Positions 24,486 to 34,852 are shown, numbered from the stretch's first letter. The stretch is 60,687 nt of DNA from Rodentibacter sp. Ppn85 (GCF_001999335.1 NZ_MLHS01000022.1:1-60687), one strand, 5' to 3'. The notes: generated by a model not told the origin, from the letters alone. Numbers and translations: made by a program.

Positions 24486-26333
24486 ATGTCCAATCTTTCT
24501 CCTCCCCCAAAAACACCGAAAAAACCAACCGCACTTTCCGTGCTAAACTCGGTATTCGGCTACCAATCTTTTCGCAAAGGGCAGGAAGAAGTCATCAATG
24601 CCGCACTAAATGGGCAAGATACGTTGGTGGTGATGGCAACGGGAAACGGTAAATCCCTTTGTTATCAAATTCCTGCGCTCTGTTTCGATGGACTTACACT
24701 AGTGATTTCTCCTCTCATTTCGTTGATGAAAGATCAAGTGGATCAATTACAGGCTAACGGTATTGAAGCGGCGTTTCTTAACTCAAGTCAAACACCTGAA
24801 CAGCAACAACTGGTGCAAAATAAGCTAATTTCCGGGAATCTCAAACTCCTTTATATTTCACCGGAAAAGGTGATGACAAACAGCTTTTTTCAACTGATTT
24901 CCTATTGCCAAGTCAGTTTTATCGCCATTGATGAAGCACATTGTATTTCTCACTGGGGTCATGATTTTCGCCCTGAATATACTCAACTCGGCGGATTAAA
25001 GGCCAGCTTTCCGAATGCCCCGATTATGGCGCTCACCGCAACGGCGGATTATACGACACGGCAAGATATTCTCACCCATCTTAAACTGCAAAATCCGTAC
25101 AAATATGTGGGTAGTTTTGATCGCCCTAATATTCGTTATACATTGGAAGAAAAATTCAAACCGATGGAGCAACTGACCCGTTTTGTATTGGCCCAGAAAG
25201 GCAAAAGCGGTATTGTTTATTGTAACAGCCGTAATAAGGTCGAACGGATAGCGGAAAGTTTACGCAATAAAGGTATATCAGCTGCGGCTTACCACGCCGG
25301 AATGGAAACCACACAGCGCGAACGCGTACAGCAGGATTTTCAACGCGACAACGTGCAAGTGGTAGTGGCAACCATTGCGTTTGGTATGGGGATCAATAAA
25401 TCCAATGTACGTTTCGTCGCACATTTTGACTTACCACGCAGCATCGAATCCTACTATCAAGAAACCGGTCGTGCAGGGCGGGATGACTTGCCCGCCGAAG
25501 CTGTATTATTTTACGAACCGGCAGACTATGCTTGGTTACAAAAAATCTTACTTGAGAAGCCGGAAACACCTCAACGACAAATTGAGCAACATAAATTAGA
25601 AGCCATTGGTGAGTTTGCCGAAAGCCAAACTTGCCGCCGTTTGGTGTTGCTTAATTATTTCGGTGAACATCGCCAAACACCCTGCAATAACTGCGATATT
25701 TGTTTAGATCCACCAAAAAAATATGATGGTTTAGTAGATGCGCAAAAAGTCATGTCCACTATTTACCGGGTGGGGCAATGTTTTGGGGCACAATATGTGA
25801 TCGGCGTATTACGAGGAATGCAAAATCAAAAAATCCTCGAACGGCAGCACGATAAACTCAGCGTTTATGGCATTGGTAAAGATAAAAGTAAGGAACATTG
25901 GCAATCGGTGATTCGCCAGTTGATTCATCTTGGTTTGATACAGCAGGTGATTGGCGAGTTTAATACCACGTTGCAACTCACTGAAAATGCCAAACCCATA
26001 CTAAAAGGAGAAGTTCCTCTGGAGCTTGCAATGCCGCGTATTTCTGCGGTTAGTAAAATGGCTCATAACCCACAACGAAATGCTATGATCAATTACGATA
26101 AAGATCTGTTTGCCCGTCTGCGCTTTCTACGTAAACAAATTGCCGATAAAGAAAATATCCCGCCGTATATCGTGTTCAATGATGCAACATTACAGGAAAT
26201 GGCACAATATATGCCAACATCTAACATTGAAATGTTACAAATTAACGGCGTGGGCACAATAAAATTAGAACGATTTGCTCAGCCCTTTATAAGGTTAATT
26301 AAAGAGCATAAAGCGATTTTGGCGAAAGCTTAA
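24486..26333 (+). CDS. recQ: ATP-dependent DNA helicase RecQ
   Basis: A 615-residue RecQ helicase in the order helicase core, zinc-binding/winged-helix RQC and HRDC domains. The Walker A is ATGNGKS (about 49), the DExH box AIDEAHCISHWGHDFRPEY, motif VI QETGRAGRDD, the zinc cysteines CRR...CNNCDIC, and HRDC covers about 530-610. ATG 24486 is one base after cyaY; an upstream ATG at 24453 would overlap cyaY by 32 bases. It acts in recombination and fork repair. A USS is in the 5' coding part (24528-24536). Confidence 0.96.
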   Translation: MSNLSPPPKTPKKPTALSVLNSVFGYQSFRKGQEEVINAALNGQDTLVVMATGNGKSLCYQIPALCFDGLTLVISPLISLMKDQVDQLQANGIEAAFLNSSQTPEQQQLVQNKLISGNLKLLYISPEKVMTNSFFQLISYCQVSFIAIDEAHCISHWGHDFRPEYTQLGGLKASFPNAPIMALTATADYTTRQDILTHLKLQNPYKYVGSFDRPNIRYTLEEKFKPMEQLTRFVLAQKGKSGIVYCNSRNKVERIAESLRNKGISAAAYHAGMETTQRERVQQDFQRDNVQVVVATIAFGMGINKSNVRFVAHFDLPRSIESYYQETGRAGRDDLPAEAVLFYEPADYAWLQKILLEKPETPQRQIEQHKLEAIGEFAESQTCRRLVLLNYFGEHRQTPCNNCDICLDPPKKYDGLVDAQKVMSTIYRVGQCFGAQYVIGVLRGMQNQKILERQHDKLSVYGIGKDKSKEHWQSVIRQLIHLGLIQQVIGEFNTTLQLTENAKPILKGEVPLELAMPRISAVSKMAHNPQRNAMINYDKDLFARLRFLRKQIADKENIPPYIVFNDATLQEMAQYMPTSNIEMLQINGVGTIKLERFAQPFIRLIKEHKAILAKA

Positions 26334-26345
26334 GATAGAAACAAA

Positions 26346-26512
26346 AAGTGCGGTCAAAATTGACGATATTATGGCGCAGTTACACAAACTTAAGTTTTAT
26401 CTCATTGGTAGGGACGCCACGCTGGCGTCCGCCATACAGCCTTTTATTTTTACGGACGCCAGCGTGGCGTCCCTACATTCCTACAATAATACCGTCAATT
26501 TTGACCGCACTT
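26346..26512. terminator. Inverted USS pair between recQ and glpC
   Basis: The left arm (26343-26370) and right arm (26488-26515) are complementary over 28 bases with one mismatch. Each contains an exact USS (26346-26354 and 26504-26512). The right end abuts the glpC stop. It probably served as a shared terminator before the inner element separated the arms. Confidence 0.7.
26408..26476. repeat. REPIN-like inverted pair of GTAG palindromes
   Basis: Two perfect 24-base inverted copies (26408-26431 and 26453-26476) flank a 21-base spacer. Each begins at its outer end with GTAG followed by a palindrome (GGACGCCA, CGC, TGGCGTCC). This is the layout of a REPIN: two REP sequences in opposite orientation, the GTAG tetranucleotide being the mark of REP elements moved by RAYT transposases. 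No RAYT gene is in the window. Confidence 0.8.
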
Positions 26513-26519
26513 TTTTCTC

Positions 26520-27800
26520 CTACACCTCCATCGACATACAAAGTAAAGTCAAAGGATGAATGCAGGTGATACTAGAGGACATATCAATTTGCCATTTACA
26601 GGTTTGACATTCGGAAATGACATAATCAAATCTGCCTTCATTAATATTATCAAATAATGTTTTGCCGATAGATTGTGCGGTGTCGTAGTTTTCCGCTTTA
26701 AAGCCGTAAGTACCGGCTATGCCGCAACATTGTGACGGTAACATAATGATTTCCAAGCCCGGAATTTGTTTCAACACTTCCAGGGTGTAAGGCGCCCAAC
26801 CGGCTTTCTCCACATGGCAAGCCGTATGATACGCCACCCGTAGTTTAACCGGCTTAAGGGGTAAAGTTTTACCCTCTTTAAAAAGCCGATACAGGAAAGG
26901 CGTCACCATGTGGATGTGCGGGCGTACTTTGGCATTGTCGATGCCTAAAATATGATGATATTCATCCCGTAAATTTAAGGCACAACTCGAGGCTTCACTA
27001 ATCACCTCTAAGCCTTTTTCATCCACCATTTTACCAATGTGGTCGGTATTGAATCGGGCAATGCTACGGGCCCGTTCAGGAAAGCCGTTCACGGTTAAAG
27101 GCAAACCGCAGCATTTTTCTTTTTCCAACAACATCACGCCAATCCCCATCGCATTGAAAACTTTAAGAAATTCCTTGCCTAGTTGAGGATTGTTATAGTT
27201 CACATAACAGCCGTGAAAATACGCCACTTTGCGTTCAAACTTTTTCTGTTCTTCCAAAGCATTTTTCATATACCAGCTACGGAACGTGCCAAAAGCATAT
27301 TTTGGCAAGGTTCTTTTTTGGCTGATATTAAGGGTTTTCTCGAGAACAAATTTTGTGGCGCTTAATCCGGTGATAGTATTCACAATAGGTGCAAGAGGCG
27401 TATTGAGCTTGCCCATTATATCGGTATTACTCAAAATGGCATCACGCAGCTTGTTGGTCAACGTTTTTTTCTGTTGCGCCAAATGATTATTACGCGCCCG
27501 AACAATAAGATCCCCGATTTTAACATCAGACGGACAAGCTACCTCACAGCGTTTACAGTTGGTGCAATATTTAAGGGCTTCATCATAAAGTTCGGCAGAT
27601 TTTAAACGTAAACGCTCACCATCAGGCCCCGACTGTTTCGGACCGGGATAAAGCGGATTATTACGTGAAACCGGACAGACTGCGGTACAGGCGGTACATT
27701 TAATACAGCTTTCAAAACTTTCATCAATATATTGATGGCTTGCCGGCGAATTAAGGGACTGTTTCGCACTGTCGATTAATCGTTGAATATTCATACTCAT
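26520..27800 (-). CDS. glpC: Anaerobic glycerol-3-phosphate dehydrogenase subunit C
   Basis: A 426-residue iron-sulfur subunit. Two ferredoxin-type clusters are visible, CIKCTACTAVCP (about residue 33) and CTNCKRCEVACP (about 83), and two CCG-type motifs (KCCGLPL and QCCGIAGTYG) lie in the C-terminal half. It passes electrons from the GlpAB complex to quinone and anchors the complex to the membrane. ATG at 27800 has GGAGG upstream; the gene is nine bases after glpB. Its stop touches the inverted USS arm. Confidence 0.96.
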   Translation of the reverse strand: MSMNIQRLIDSAKQSLNSPASHQYIDESFESCIKCTACTAVCPVSRNNPLYPGPKQSGPDGERLRLKSAELYDEALKYCTNCKRCEVACPSDVKIGDLIVRARNNHLAQQKKTLTNKLRDAILSNTDIMGKLNTPLAPIVNTITGLSATKFVLEKTLNISQKRTLPKYAFGTFRSWYMKNALEEQKKFERKVAYFHGCYVNYNNPQLGKEFLKVFNAMGIGVMLLEKEKCCGLPLTVNGFPERARSIARFNTDHIGKMVDEKGLEVISEASSCALNLRDEYHHILGIDNAKVRPHIHMVTPFLYRLFKEGKTLPLKPVKLRVAYHTACHVEKAGWAPYTLEVLKQIPGLEIIMLPSQCCGIAGTYGFKAENYDTAQSIGKTLFDNINEGRFDYVISECQTCKWQIDMSSSITCIHPLTLLCMSMEV

Positions 27801-27809
27801 ATCGCCTCC

Positions 27810-29093
27810 TTATTTCGCCAGAATTTCTTCCGCAACCGCCAAGGCAGTCACTACCGCCACTCCGGAACCACAGCCAAGCTCTAAAGCATTAAAGCCGCCA
27901 ATCACATTCCCCACGGCATATAAATTCGTTAAAAATTGACCGCTCTTTTGCACTTGGCAATGTTCGTTAATCACCACGCCGGCAGATTGATAAGGTTGAG
28001 GGTTAGAAAAACGACGATCCGTCCAGCTAAAGCGGTCATTAGCCTCAAATCTTTCAGCTCCCGTAATATCCGAATAAAATACCGGTTCAAAAATTTTATC
28101 GAACTCCGCCACTAACCCCTTACTGAAGAAACTGCCTGATGCAAGTATAAAATTATCGGCAACCATTTCTTCGTCATTGTGTAAACGGGTCATCACACAA
28201 CGCACTCGGTTACCTTCAAAATGTGCTTTCACAGCATTATCACCATTCATCATTAAGCCCCCGAGGGATTCAAATTTGCGACGTAATTGAATACGTTGCC
28301 GCATACCCAATAGTGAAGGAGGAAGGGTCGGTAATTCAAATAAGGCGAGCTTTGTTGCCTTACGAAGTGCGGTCATAAACTCTTGATTTTCCAAACCGAA
28401 ACAAGCCGGTAAAAATACGGCGTCTGCACCTTGTGCGGATTCCGCAATTTCTGTCACTAAATCGTCAAAAGCCAATTTATGTTCTAAAAGTTGTGCGATA
28501 TTCACACTGCGAAACTCCCGTGAATTTTCACGAAGTTCGTCCAGTTGTGGGATATTCAAGAAACCACTGCTCACCTCGCAATGAGCGAACTGTGGGTTAA
28601 GCACTAAATTCGCCGATAAAAGCTGAGGCTGAAAATCGTGATAGCCTTCAATACCAAGCACCGTAATACGTTTATGTGGAAAAGCTTCATTACCCTCGAC
28701 TGCCGGAACACTATTCGGGGAAAGCCACGTGCCACGCAAACTGCCAAGCCCGGTTACCCGTAGGTGGTTTTTTTCGCCATCACCAATTAAATCAAGGTTG
28801 ATAGATTGAGCTAAAGCTTCAAATTCCCGAGCCTTACTCATCACTTTTTCTGTGCCCAATAAGCTATATGGGTGTGAGGGTAATGTCGTGCAAAGTGCGG
28901 TTAAATTTTCTTGCAAATTTTCCACCGCACTGCCTGACGGCATACGGCTTAATAAATCAAAGGAACCGGAGGCGAAATCCATCGCGGCTTGACCGTTATT
29001 GATAATCACACATTGCTTACCGTTTTGTTGAAGGGCGATGCCACAAGTTAAGCCGGCCAAACCGCCACCAATAATCACTACATCAAAATTCAT
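27810..29093 (-). CDS. glpB: Anaerobic glycerol-3-phosphate dehydrogenase subunit B
   Basis: A flavoprotein of 427 residues with an FMN/FAD fold: [20 protein letters not shown] at the N-terminus and [13 protein letters not shown] near the C-terminus. ATG 29093 is inside the last codons of glpA (11-base overlap); an ATG further up would lengthen this overlap. It forms the soluble GlpAB dimer that oxidises glycerol-3-phosphate to dihydroxyacetone phosphate when oxygen is absent. Two USS cores lie in the gene (28365-28373 and 28893-28901). Confidence 0.95.
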   Translation of the reverse strand: MNFDVVIIGGGLAGLTCGIALQQNGKQCVIINNGQAAMDFASGSFDLLSRMPSGSAVENLQENLTALCTTLPSHPYSLLGTEKVMSKAREFEALAQSINLDLIGDGEKNHLRVTGLGSLRGTWLSPNSVPAVEGNEAFPHKRITVLGIEGYHDFQPQLLSANLVLNPQFAHCEVSSGFLNIPQLDELRENSREFRSVNIAQLLEHKLAFDDLVTEIAESAQGADAVFLPACFGLENQEFMTALRKATKLALFELPTLPPSLLGMRQRIQLRRKFESLGGLMMNGDNAVKAHFEGNRVRCVMTRLHNDEEMVADNFILASGSFFSKGLVAEFDKIFEPVFYSDITGAERFEANDRFSWTDRRFSNPQPYQSAGVVINEHCQVQKSGQFLTNLYAVGNVIGGFNALELGCGSGVAVVTALAVAEEILAK

Positions 29094-30774
29094 TGCTATC
29101 CGTCCCCTGTTGTGCTTGTTCTTCAAGCGGTTTCACATCATTCAAGCCCAATACGCTGCCATACATCCAAGCTGTAAATTCCGCTTCCCGAATAGCCTCC
29201 CCCCAAGCGATGGGTTCAATGCCACGCCAACGTTCTTCCATAAACGCATTGAGTTGGGTGGTCGATTGACGTGGAGTTGCAACCTCAAAACGGCTCATTA
29301 ATCCCGCGGCACGACAGGCGCAAAGTTCCGCTTGACATGTTCCCATACCGACTCGGGTACGGCGGCGTAAATCCACCAGATTGTGAACGTCCAGCTCATC
29401 CACCGCATAACGTACTTCCCCGGCAGTGACCGCTTCACATTCACATACCATAGAACGGTCTAAACGCTCTTTGTCTAGCAAACGAGTGGCGCGAGAACCA
29501 TGGCGATACACAGCGGAATAACGAATAGTACTCGGCAACGAAATTACTTTTTGATTGGTTTCTTGGCGGCTTTCCGTCGAACCCGGCAATGGTTGTTCTG
29601 CCGTCACGCAACGGGCTGTTTTATTGAGTTTTTTGCACACTAAATCCGTTGCCCATTCTGCCATTAAACGATAAGTCATCAATTTACCGCCGGTGATGGT
29701 AATAAAGCCGTCCAAACCGTCACGTTCCGCATGATCTAGCAAGACAATACCACGGCTGACATTTCGACCTGAAGGATCATCATCCGTTGCCACCAATGGA
29801 CGCACCCCTGCATAGGCACGCAACACACGGGTATGTCGCAAACTTGGTGCGAGTTTTTCTCCTTCACGGAAAAGAATATCCACTTCTTCCGGGGTCACTT
29901 GCATATTATCGATTTGATCATAAGGAATTCGACTAGAAGTCGTACCAATCACACAAATGGTATCACCCGGCACGAGAATATCGGCATCAGCAGGTTTACG
30001 GCAACGGTTAATCACCATTTTATTGATACGATGCCCCATAACGAGTAACGCCCCCTTTGCCGGAAACATTTTTATTTTGAGATCGGCATATTCCGCAATC
30101 CCTTGCCCCCAGATCCCACTGGCATTTACAACGAGCGGGGCAAAAAATTGGCGTTTAATTTTGTTTTTATGATCGTAAACATCCACACCAATAACTTTCT
30201 CGCCTTCCCGAATAAGATTTTTCACTTCGCAATAGGTGAATATTTTTGCGCCGTTTTCTACCGCATCCATCATGTTGGAAGCAGTTAAACGAAAAGGATC
30301 AATAGAACCGTCCGGTACCACAACAGCCCCTACTAAATGAGGATTAACGGAAGGTTCCATAATCCTTGCAAGCTTAGGATCAACGGCAACCGCCTCAATA
30401 CCGGATTGTGTACAGCTTTCAATGAAATTTTTTTGATAATCGAGGGAATCTTCAGGTAAAGTAATAAATAAGCCCTCGGTTTCGTCCACACAATGCCGTG
30501 CGATTTTGCGTAAGATACGATTTTCTTTGATACATTCTTCCGCTGATTCTCGATCGTTCACCGCATAGCGCGCACCGCTATGTAAAAGTCCATGATTACG
30601 ACCCGTTGCACCGGTAGCAATATCCCGACGCTCCAGCAAAATACAATTAATGCCGCGTAATGCACAATCACGCGCAATACCCGCACCGGTTGCACCACCA
30701 CCGATTATAATCACATCCGCTGACAAGGAAGAAAAGTCTCCAACATCTTGATATAAATTAGGTGATAACCCCAT
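29083..30774 (-). CDS. glpA: Anaerobic glycerol-3-phosphate dehydrogenase subunit A
   Basis: The catalytic flavoprotein, 563 residues from ATG 30774, which has GGGGGT upstream; a longer start at 30795 would add seven residues. It has [19 protein letters not shown] (about 22-40), the [13 protein letters not shown] segment, and a C-terminal [2Fe-2S]-type cysteine set (CECEAVT...CQAELCACR). It oxidises glycerol-3-phosphate. First gene of glpABC; divergent from glpT with two CRP sites between. Confidence 0.96.
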   Translation of the reverse strand: MGLSPNLYQDVGDFSSLSADVIIIGGGATGAGIARDCALRGINCILLERRDIATGATGRNHGLLHSGARYAVNDRESAEECIKENRILRKIARHCVDETEGLFITLPEDSLDYQKNFIESCTQSGIEAVAVDPKLARIMEPSVNPHLVGAVVVPDGSIDPFRLTASNMMDAVENGAKIFTYCEVKNLIREGEKVIGVDVYDHKNKIKRQFFAPLVVNASGIWGQGIAEYADLKIKMFPAKGALLVMGHRINKMVINRCRKPADADILVPGDTICVIGTTSSRIPYDQIDNMQVTPEEVDILFREGEKLAPSLRHTRVLRAYAGVRPLVATDDDPSGRNVSRGIVLLDHAERDGLDGFITITGGKLMTYRLMAEWATDLVCKKLNKTARCVTAEQPLPGSTESRQETNQKVISLPSTIRYSAVYRHGSRATRLLDKERLDRSMVCECEAVTAGEVRYAVDELDVHNLVDLRRRTRVGMGTCQAELCACRAAGLMSRFEVATPRQSTTQLNAFMEERWRGIEPIAWGEAIREAEFTAWMYGSVLGLNDVKPLEEQAQQGTDSNEF

Positions 30775-30879
30775 GTTTACCCCCAGAGCCCACAATGAAT
30801 GATAAAAAATAAGTTCGTCTCGGTTGATTGTAGAGAATAATGATTAAATTAACAACATATTGAGCGAAAAAGAAAATAT

Positions 30880-30901
30880 ATTTGTGAGGAAGATCACTAT
30901 A
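30880..30901. promoter_or_regulatory. CRP-N site 1, glpA-glpT intergenic
   Basis: TTGTGA, six bases, TCACTA: a strong canonical CRP site centred at 30890.5 with GTGA at 30884-30887 and TCAC at 30894-30897. It can serve glpABC, glpTQ or both. Confidence 0.85.
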
Positions 30902-30931
30902 TTTTCGCACTCGCTCATATGAACATGATTT

Positions 30932-30953
30932 TTTTGTGAACAACTTCACATTT
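30932..30953. promoter_or_regulatory. CRP-N site 2, glpA-glpT intergenic
   Basis: TTTTGTGAACAACTTCACAT, a near-consensus CRP site centred at 30942.5 (GTGA 30936-30939, TCAC 30946-30949). It lies 52 bases, five helical turns, from site 1. Confidence 0.88.
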
Positions 30954-31060
30954 TTTAACTCGAAAACTTTCTTATTTTTTATTTTTCATTATTATGCACG
31001 CTGTCCCTTTCTTTTTTGTTCAGAAAGGAAAATCATAATTATAAATGTTGGAGAAAAATT

Positions 31061-32503
31061 ATGTTTGGACCATTTAAACCCGCACCTCACATTGTTGAGC
31101 TTCCTGCGGAAAAAATTGATTCTACCTATAAACGCTTACGTTGGCAGGTATTCGCAGGGATCTTCTTTGGTTATGCCGCTTATTATTTTGTACGTGCAAA
31201 CTTTGACTTGGCTCAAAAAGGTTTAATCGAAGCCGGTATGTATAACAAGGCGGAATTGGGTCTTGTCGGTACGGCTGCCGGTTTGGCTTACGGTTTATCA
31301 AAATTCTTTATGGCAATGCTTTCGGATCGTTCTAACCCGAAAGTATTTTTACCGTTCGGTTTATTGTTATCCGGTTTATGTATGACCATGATGGGTTTAT
31401 TTCCATGGGCAACATCCGGTATCGTTGTCATGTGGATTATGATCTTTTTAAACGGTTGGTTTCAAGGAATGGGCTGGCCTCCATGCGGACGTACTATGGT
31501 TCACTGGTGGTCTAAATCCGAACGTGGAACCATTGTTTCTATTTGGAATACCGCACACAACCTCGGAGGCATGGTGCCAGGAGCTATGGTACTTCTAGCT
31601 GGTGCAATTTATTTTAGCACACACGGTGTTGAAGCAACGGCAAAAGATGTATGGCAACAAGCCCTTTACTATCCGGGTATCGCCGCTATGATCATCGCCA
31701 TTCCAATTTATCTTGTGATGAAAGATACCCCACAATCTTGTGGCTTACCGCCGGTTGAAAAATGGCGTAATGACTATCCGGACGACTATAACGAAAAAAC
31801 TTACGAGCACGAGCTTTCTACCAAAGAAATCTTTATGACTTATGTCTTGAAAAACAAATTATTGTGGTACATCGCTATTGCTAACGTGTTCGTTTACTTA
31901 ATCCGCTACGGTGTGTTGAAATGGTCTCCAGTTTACCTAGGTGAAGTAAAACATTTCAATATTAAAGGTACGGCGTGGGCATACACTATTTATGAATTGG
32001 CAGCTATTCCGGGTACATTATTATGCGGTTGGGTGTCTGACCACGTATTCAAAGGTAAACGCGGATTAACCGGGTTCATCTTTATGATCTTAACCACAAT
32101 TGCTGTTGTAGCACTCTGGAAAAACCCGGCTACGCCTGAAACAGAGATTGCCAGCTACAGTGCATGGTATGAAAACCCATATCAATTAACCGATTTCATT
32201 TTAATGACGACTATTGGCTTCTTAATTTATGGTCCGGTTATGTTAATCGGTTTACACGCCCTTGAGCTTGCGCCAAAAAAAGCTGCAGGTACGGCAGCTG
32301 GTTTCACCGGCTTATTCGGTTATTTAGGCGGTACCGTATCAGCCTCTGCCGTTGTAGGCTGGGCGGCTGAATACTACGGCTGGGATGGCGGTTTCTACGT
32401 TATGATCGCCGGCGGTATCCTAGCAGTGTTATTACTTCTCAATGTAATGATTGAAGAAGGCAAACACAAAGCAAAATTAGGTGATACCTACGGTACGAAA
32501 TAA
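31061..32503 (+). CDS. glpT: Glycerol-3-phosphate transporter
   Basis: A major-facilitator antiporter of 480 residues that imports glycerol-3-phosphate in exchange for phosphate. About 12 membrane helices are seen, with the organophosphate-antiporter features [15 protein letters not shown] (TM1, substrate arginine) and [22 protein letters not shown] 31061 has GGAG upstream, which a start at 31016 lacks. glpQ follows after a terminator and a USS. Confidence 0.97.
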   Translation: MFGPFKPAPHIVELPAEKIDSTYKRLRWQVFAGIFFGYAAYYFVRANFDLAQKGLIEAGMYNKAELGLVGTAAGLAYGLSKFFMAMLSDRSNPKVFLPFGLLLSGLCMTMMGLFPWATSGIVVMWIMIFLNGWFQGMGWPPCGRTMVHWWSKSERGTIVSIWNTAHNLGGMVPGAMVLLAGAIYFSTHGVEATAKDVWQQALYYPGIAAMIIAIPIYLVMKDTPQSCGLPPVEKWRNDYPDDYNEKTYEHELSTKEIFMTYVLKNKLLWYIAIANVFVYLIRYGVLKWSPVYLGEVKHFNIKGTAWAYTIYELAAIPGTLLCGWVSDHVFKGKRGLTGFIFMILTTIAVVALWKNPATPETEIASYSAWYENPYQLTDFILMTTIGFLIYGPVMLIGLHALELAPKKAAGTAAGFTGLFGYLGGTVSASAVVGWAAEYYGWDGGFYVMIAGGILAVLLLLNVMIEEGKHKAKLGDTYGTK

Positions 32504-32511
32504 TTCGTGTC

Positions 32512-32554
32512 AAAAAGGCGACAAGCAAGTGCTGAAGAAGTCGCCTTTTTTCTT
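32512..32554 (+). terminator. Terminator after glpT
   Basis: Arms AAAAAGGCGAC (32512-32522) and GTCGCCTTTTT (32540-32550) with a T tract. It lies between glpT and glpQ and may reduce glpQ transcription. Confidence 0.85.
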
Positions 32555-32652
32555 TAATAAATCCTTAATATTAATGGATTATATTGATTCAATATTATTC
32601 ATTCACGAAAACAGTCTTAAAATTAACCGCACTTCTTCAAGGAGAAATATTG

Positions 32653-33744
32653 ATGAAACTTAAAACATTAGCCTTTTCTTTACTAGCCACTAGTGTATTA
32701 GTCGGCTGTAGCAGTCAATCTTCAATTATGGCAAGTAATATGAAATCAGAAAAAATCATTATCGCTCACCGTGGTGCAAGCGGCTACTTACCAGAGCATA
32801 CACTGGAATCCAAAGCGCTTGCCTTCGGTCAACAAGCGGATTATTTAGAACAAGATTTAGCCATGACAAAAGATGGTCGCCTAATTGTCATTCATGACCA
32901 CTTTTTAGACGGCTTAACCGATGTGGCGAAAAAGTTTCCGAACCGTCACCGTAAAGACGGTCGTTATTATGTGATTGATTTCACCTTAAAAGAAATTCAA
33001 AGTTTGAATATGACAGAAAACTTTGAAACCAAAGACGGTAAACAAGTTGCCGTTTATCCGAACCGTTTCCCACTTTGGAAATCTCATTTCAAAATCCATA
33101 CCTTTGAGGACGAAATTGAATTTATTCAAGGTTTAGAAAAATCTACCGGTAAAAAAGTGGGTATTTACCCTGAAATTAAGGCGCCTTGGTTCCATCACCA
33201 AAACGGTAAAGATATTGCCGCCGAAACACTCAAGGTATTGAAAAAATACGGTTATGACAAAAAAACCGATAGAGTTTATTTGCAAACCTTTGATTTCAAT
33301 GAGTTAAAACGCATCAAAACCGAATTACTACCGAAAATGAGGATGGATTTGAAATTAGTTCAATTAGTGGCATACACCGATTGGCACGAAACCGAGGAAA
33401 AAAATGCTCAAGGCAAATGGGTGAACTACGATTACGATTGGATGTTCAAACCGGGAGCGATGGCAGAAGTAGTGAAATATGCGGACGGCGTGGGGCCGGG
33501 TTGGTATATGTTAGTTGATAAAGAAAAATCGAAAGTCGGCAATATCCAATACACCCCTCTAGTGAAAGAATTAGCACAATATAATGTGGAATTACATCCT
33601 TATACCGTGCGTAAAGATGCCCTACCGGAATTTTTTACCGATGTGAATCAAATGTATGATGCGTTGCTGAATAAAGCCGGGGCAACGGGTGTATTTACCG
33701 ATTTCCCTGATACCGGAGTTAAATTTTTGAAAGGTAACCAATAA
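32653..33744 (+). CDS. glpQ: Glycerophosphodiester phosphodiesterase, protein D homologue
   Basis: A lipoprotein of 363 residues with lipobox VLVGCSS (Cys19). It hydrolyses glycerophosphodiesters, including glycerophosphocholine, to glycerol-3-phosphate for GlpT. The GDPD signature IIAHRGASGYLPEHTLES (about 37) and metal residues in EQDLAMTKDG and HDHFLDG are intact. From memory it is nearly identical over its length to H. influenzae protein D (Hpd). ATG 32653 has AAGGAG, and a USS precedes it at 32626-32634. Confidence 0.97.
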   Translation: MKLKTLAFSLLATSVLVGCSSQSSIMASNMKSEKIIIAHRGASGYLPEHTLESKALAFGQQADYLEQDLAMTKDGRLIVIHDHFLDGLTDVAKKFPNRHRKDGRYYVIDFTLKEIQSLNMTENFETKDGKQVAVYPNRFPLWKSHFKIHTFEDEIEFIQGLEKSTGKKVGIYPEIKAPWFHHQNGKDIAAETLKVLKKYGYDKKTDRVYLQTFDFNELKRIKTELLPKMRMDLKLVQLVAYTDWHETEEKNAQGKWVNYDYDWMFKPGAMAEVVKYADGVGPGWYMLVDKEKSKVGNIQYTPLVKELAQYNVELHPYTVRKDALPEFFTDVNQMYDALLNKAGATGVFTDFPDTGVKFLKGNQ

Positions 33745-33760
33745 TTTTTCTGTGCGTAAA

Positions 33761-33790
33761 AAAAGAACCCAAATAAATTGGGTTCTTTTT
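33761..33790. terminator. Bidirectional terminator glpQ/glpF
   Basis: Arms AAAAGAACCCAA (33761-33772) and TTGGGTTCTTTT (33779-33790) form a stem with A and T tracts at each side, between two convergent genes. Confidence 0.85.
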
Positions 33791-33838
33791 ATATATCTGA
33801 AAAAGTGCGGTTGATTTCCAACCTGTTTTTCACTTTAG

Positions 33839-34582
33839 TTACATCACTACCGCATAAACTACAGCTGCCAATAATGAGCCGATGATTGGTCCCACAATCG
33901 GCACCCAGCTGTATCCCCAATCTGGTTTAGTACTTAATTGACGACTTAGGAAAAGCCCTAAGGTTAAACGCGGCCCAAAATCCCGTGCCGGGTTGATGGC
34001 ATAACCGGTTGTTCCTCCTAAACTCAAACCTATCGCCCAAACCAGAATCGCAACAGGTAATGCACCGATAGAGCCTAAACCAATAGGCGTAGCTTCCGTT
34101 GTGCCCGGCAAGGTAATATCAGCCCCAACGATATAGAAAATCACAAAGATCAAGACAAAGGTGCCGATAATTTCACTCACAAGATTGCTTGGATAGTGAC
34201 GAATTGCCGGCTCCGTACAGAAACAAGCGCGTTTTGATCCTTCATTTTCTGTGGCTAGGAAATGGTCGCGATACACCATATAAACCAACAACGCTCCCGC
34301 CATACCACCAAAAATTTGAGCGACAACATAACCCGGTACTAAGCCCCAGTCGAACGCGCCTTTTGTGGCAAGCCCTAAGGTAACAGCAGGATTCAAATGC
34401 GCACCACTGTAAGGCCCAGCGACAACAACCGCCACATACACGGCAAATGCCCATGCGGTCGTAATCACAATCCAACCGGAACTTTGCCCTTTTGTTTTAT
34501 CCAGGCAAACATTGGCAACCACACCATTCCCTAGCAAAATCATAAGAGCGGTGCCGAAAAACTCTGCAAAATAAGCATTCAT
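33839..34582 (-). CDS. glpF: Glycerol uptake facilitator
   Basis: An aquaglyceroporin of 247 residues with six hydrophobic helices. Both pore loops are present: HLNPAVT (about 66) and INPARDFGP (about 199), where Asp after the Arg marks glycerol-conducting members. A USS lies just downstream (33803-33811). Divergent from glpK, with control sites in the shared region. Confidence 0.96.
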   Translation of the reverse strand: MNAYFAEFFGTALMILLGNGVVANVCLDKTKGQSSGWIVITTAWAFAVYVAVVVAGPYSGAHLNPAVTLGLATKGAFDWGLVPGYVVAQIFGGMAGALLVYMVYRDHFLATENEGSKRACFCTEPAIRHYPSNLVSEIIGTFVLIFVIFYIVGADITLPGTTEATPIGLGSIGALPVAILVWAIGLSLGGTTGYAINPARDFGPRLTLGLFLSRQLSTKPDWGYSWVPIVGPIIGSLLAAVVYAVVM

Positions 34583-34688
34583 AAGAGAATCTCCATCGAA
34601 TAGTTGAAGAAAGCACTTCTAAATAGGATCTATAGCAATTTTGCCGACGACACCGGTAAAACTCCACGAAGAAGTGCAAGTAAGCAAT

Positions 34689-34708
34689 TATGTTCGTATT
34701 CGTTCAAA
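34689..34708. promoter_or_regulatory. Possible GlpR operator
   Basis: TATGTTCGTATTCGTTCAAA matches about 16 of 20 positions of the enterobacterial GlpR consensus, with the left half (ATGTTCG) exact. No glpR gene is in the window, so the match is suggestive only. Confidence 0.4.
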
Positions 34709-34788
34709 GTTGGGAAACTCAATGTGAGTAGCATTTATTATCTTCTAAAAACCCTACTCTTCAAGTAGGTATTCCAATTAAATTTTAG

Positions 34789-34810
34789 AAATGCGAGCTT
34801 GATCACATAA
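34789..34810. promoter_or_regulatory. Hybrid CRP site upstream of glpK/glpF
   Basis: TGCGA, six bases, TCACA: one half has the C typical of Sxy-dependent CRP-S sites, the other the T-based CRP-N half. Centre 34799.5, 42 bases (four turns) from the next CRP site. Confidence 0.5.
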
Positions 34811-34830
34811 TTTATCGAAAAAGAAAATTT

Positions 34831-34852
34831 TTTTGTGATCACTGTCATAAAA
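34831..34852. promoter_or_regulatory. CRP site upstream of glpK
   Basis: TTTTGTGATCACTGTCATAA has GTGA at 34835-34838 and TCAT at 34845-34848, one base off consensus, centred at 34841.5. Confidence 0.75.

Noticed and set aside
34752-34769. Small hairpin (CCTACT...AGTAGG) in the glpF-glpK gap
   Set aside because: Short stem without a T tract or match to a known operator.
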